A stretch of 64,000 nt of DNA from Methylobacterium sp. E-045. Its GTDB lineage: Bacteria > Pseudomonadota > Alphaproteobacteria > Rhizobiales > Beijerinckiaceae. The stretch is taken from positions 1-64,000 of the forward strand of contig NZ_JAKSYE010000125.1 in the NCBI RefSeq assembly GCF_022829685.1. The letters run 5' to 3'. A program made the position numbers and the translations under genes. Each line of letters opens with the position of its first letter. Position 1 is the stretch's first letter. Shown piece by piece: positions 63,712-64,000 of this stretch. The notes below the pieces were generated by a model. The model was not told the DNA's origin and did not search any database. It saw only the letters and a program-made list of their open reading frames with translations.

Positions 63712-64000
63712 ATGCGGCTCCTCATCATCGGACGCTTGAGCGGCGAGCTCGTCACCGCCTCCAAGATCGCCATGAACCGCGGCGCGGCCGTGACCCATGC
63801 GGACGGGGTGGCGCAAGGCCTCGCCGTCCTGCGCGCCAAGGGCGCCGACCTCGTCATGATCGACGTGTCGTTGCCGATCCGCGACCTCGTGACGGCGCTC
63901 GCCGACGAGCGCATCCGCACCCCGGTGGTCGCCTGCGGTGTCGCCACCGATGCCAAGGCGGCGGTGGCCGCGATCCAGGCCGGGGCTCGCGAATACATCC
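63712..64000 (+). CDS. flbD: Flagellar sigma-54 regulator FlbD, N-terminal receiver (3' truncated by window edge)
   Basis: The visible 96 residues MRLLIIGRLSGELVTASKIA...DLVMIDVSLPIRDLV...TPVVACGVATDAKAAV match the receiver-like domain of Caulobacter FlbD. The phospho-acceptor-like Asp is about residue 51. The usual N-terminal acidic pair is missing (IGRLSGE), so the receiver is degenerate, as in FlbD. The AAA+ and DNA-binding domains should lie beyond base 64000. It activates sigma-54 class III/IV flagellar genes. It completes fliF-fliG-fliH-fliN-flbD. Confidence 0.8.
   Translation, partial: MRLLIIGRLSGELVTASKIAMNRGAAVTHADGVAQGLAVLRAKGADLVMIDVSLPIRDLVTALADERIRTPVVACGVATDAKAAVAAIQAGAREYI

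Overview
The window is a chromosomal segment of a high-GC alphaproteobacterium, most likely a Methylobacterium/Methylorubrum-type member of the Hyphomicrobiales. I base this on protein recognition, not a database search. The pointers are a hopanoid side-chain cluster, a SciP (DUF1153) gene beside flagellar genes, a NepR-like anti-sigma protein, a class I PHA synthase, a propionyl-CoA carboxylase alpha subunit, and a fliF-fliG-fliH-fliN-flbD order that matches Caulobacter. I see no rRNA, tRNA, CRISPR array, insertion sequence or prophage. This looks like core chromosome rather than an accessory island.

Layout. 1-6.0 kb: hopanoid genes, with the 3' end of hpnN facing hpnL-hpnM-hpnI-hpnJ-hpnK. 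6.2-8.4 kb: an L-arginine amidinotransferase behind a palindromic operator-like site, then a MipA/OmpV outer-membrane protein. 8.5-14.7 kb: mostly minus-strand genes, including a GST, an alpha/beta-hydrolase-like protein without its nucleophile serine, a NepR paralogue next to a single-domain response regulator, a dienelactone hydrolase, DUF192 and a double cold-shock protein. 15-20 kb: a DUF1624 acyltransferase, then EF-P (efp) divergent from its modification enzymes epmA-epmB, and a YdcF protein. 20-28 kb: DUF genes, an acylphosphatase that seems to start at CTG, gamma-glutamylcyclotransferase, pccA, an L,D-transpeptidase and a histone-deacetylase-like hydrolase. 28-33 kb: ribB (with a degenerate GTP cyclohydrolase II half), aroC and anmK, divergent from tyrS.

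33-45 kb: a large AsmA/YhdP protein, Bcp peroxiredoxin, an M23 peptidase, a Tat-exported FAD oxidoreductase, prfB with an intact programmed +1 frameshift site, several small secreted proteins and an alanine/diaminopimelate-type aminotransferase. 45-56.7 kb: phaC, a GNAT, a FadL-type porin, FAH-family hydrolase, DUF808, bioB, an orphan histidine kinase, a VTT membrane protein, a PmtA-like methyltransferase and mnmA. 56.9-64 kb: the flagellar block fliK-flgD, sciP, then fliF-fliG-fliH-fliN-flbD running off the window. A sigma-54-type promoter precedes fliK, and a CtrA-type half-site pair precedes fliF, which fits the CtrA/SciP/FlbD flagellar hierarchy.

No obviously new multigene system stands out. 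The points most worth following are the orphan amidinotransferase with its operator, the NepR/receiver pair, the CTG-start acylphosphatase, the prfB frameshift and the flagellar regulatory sites.
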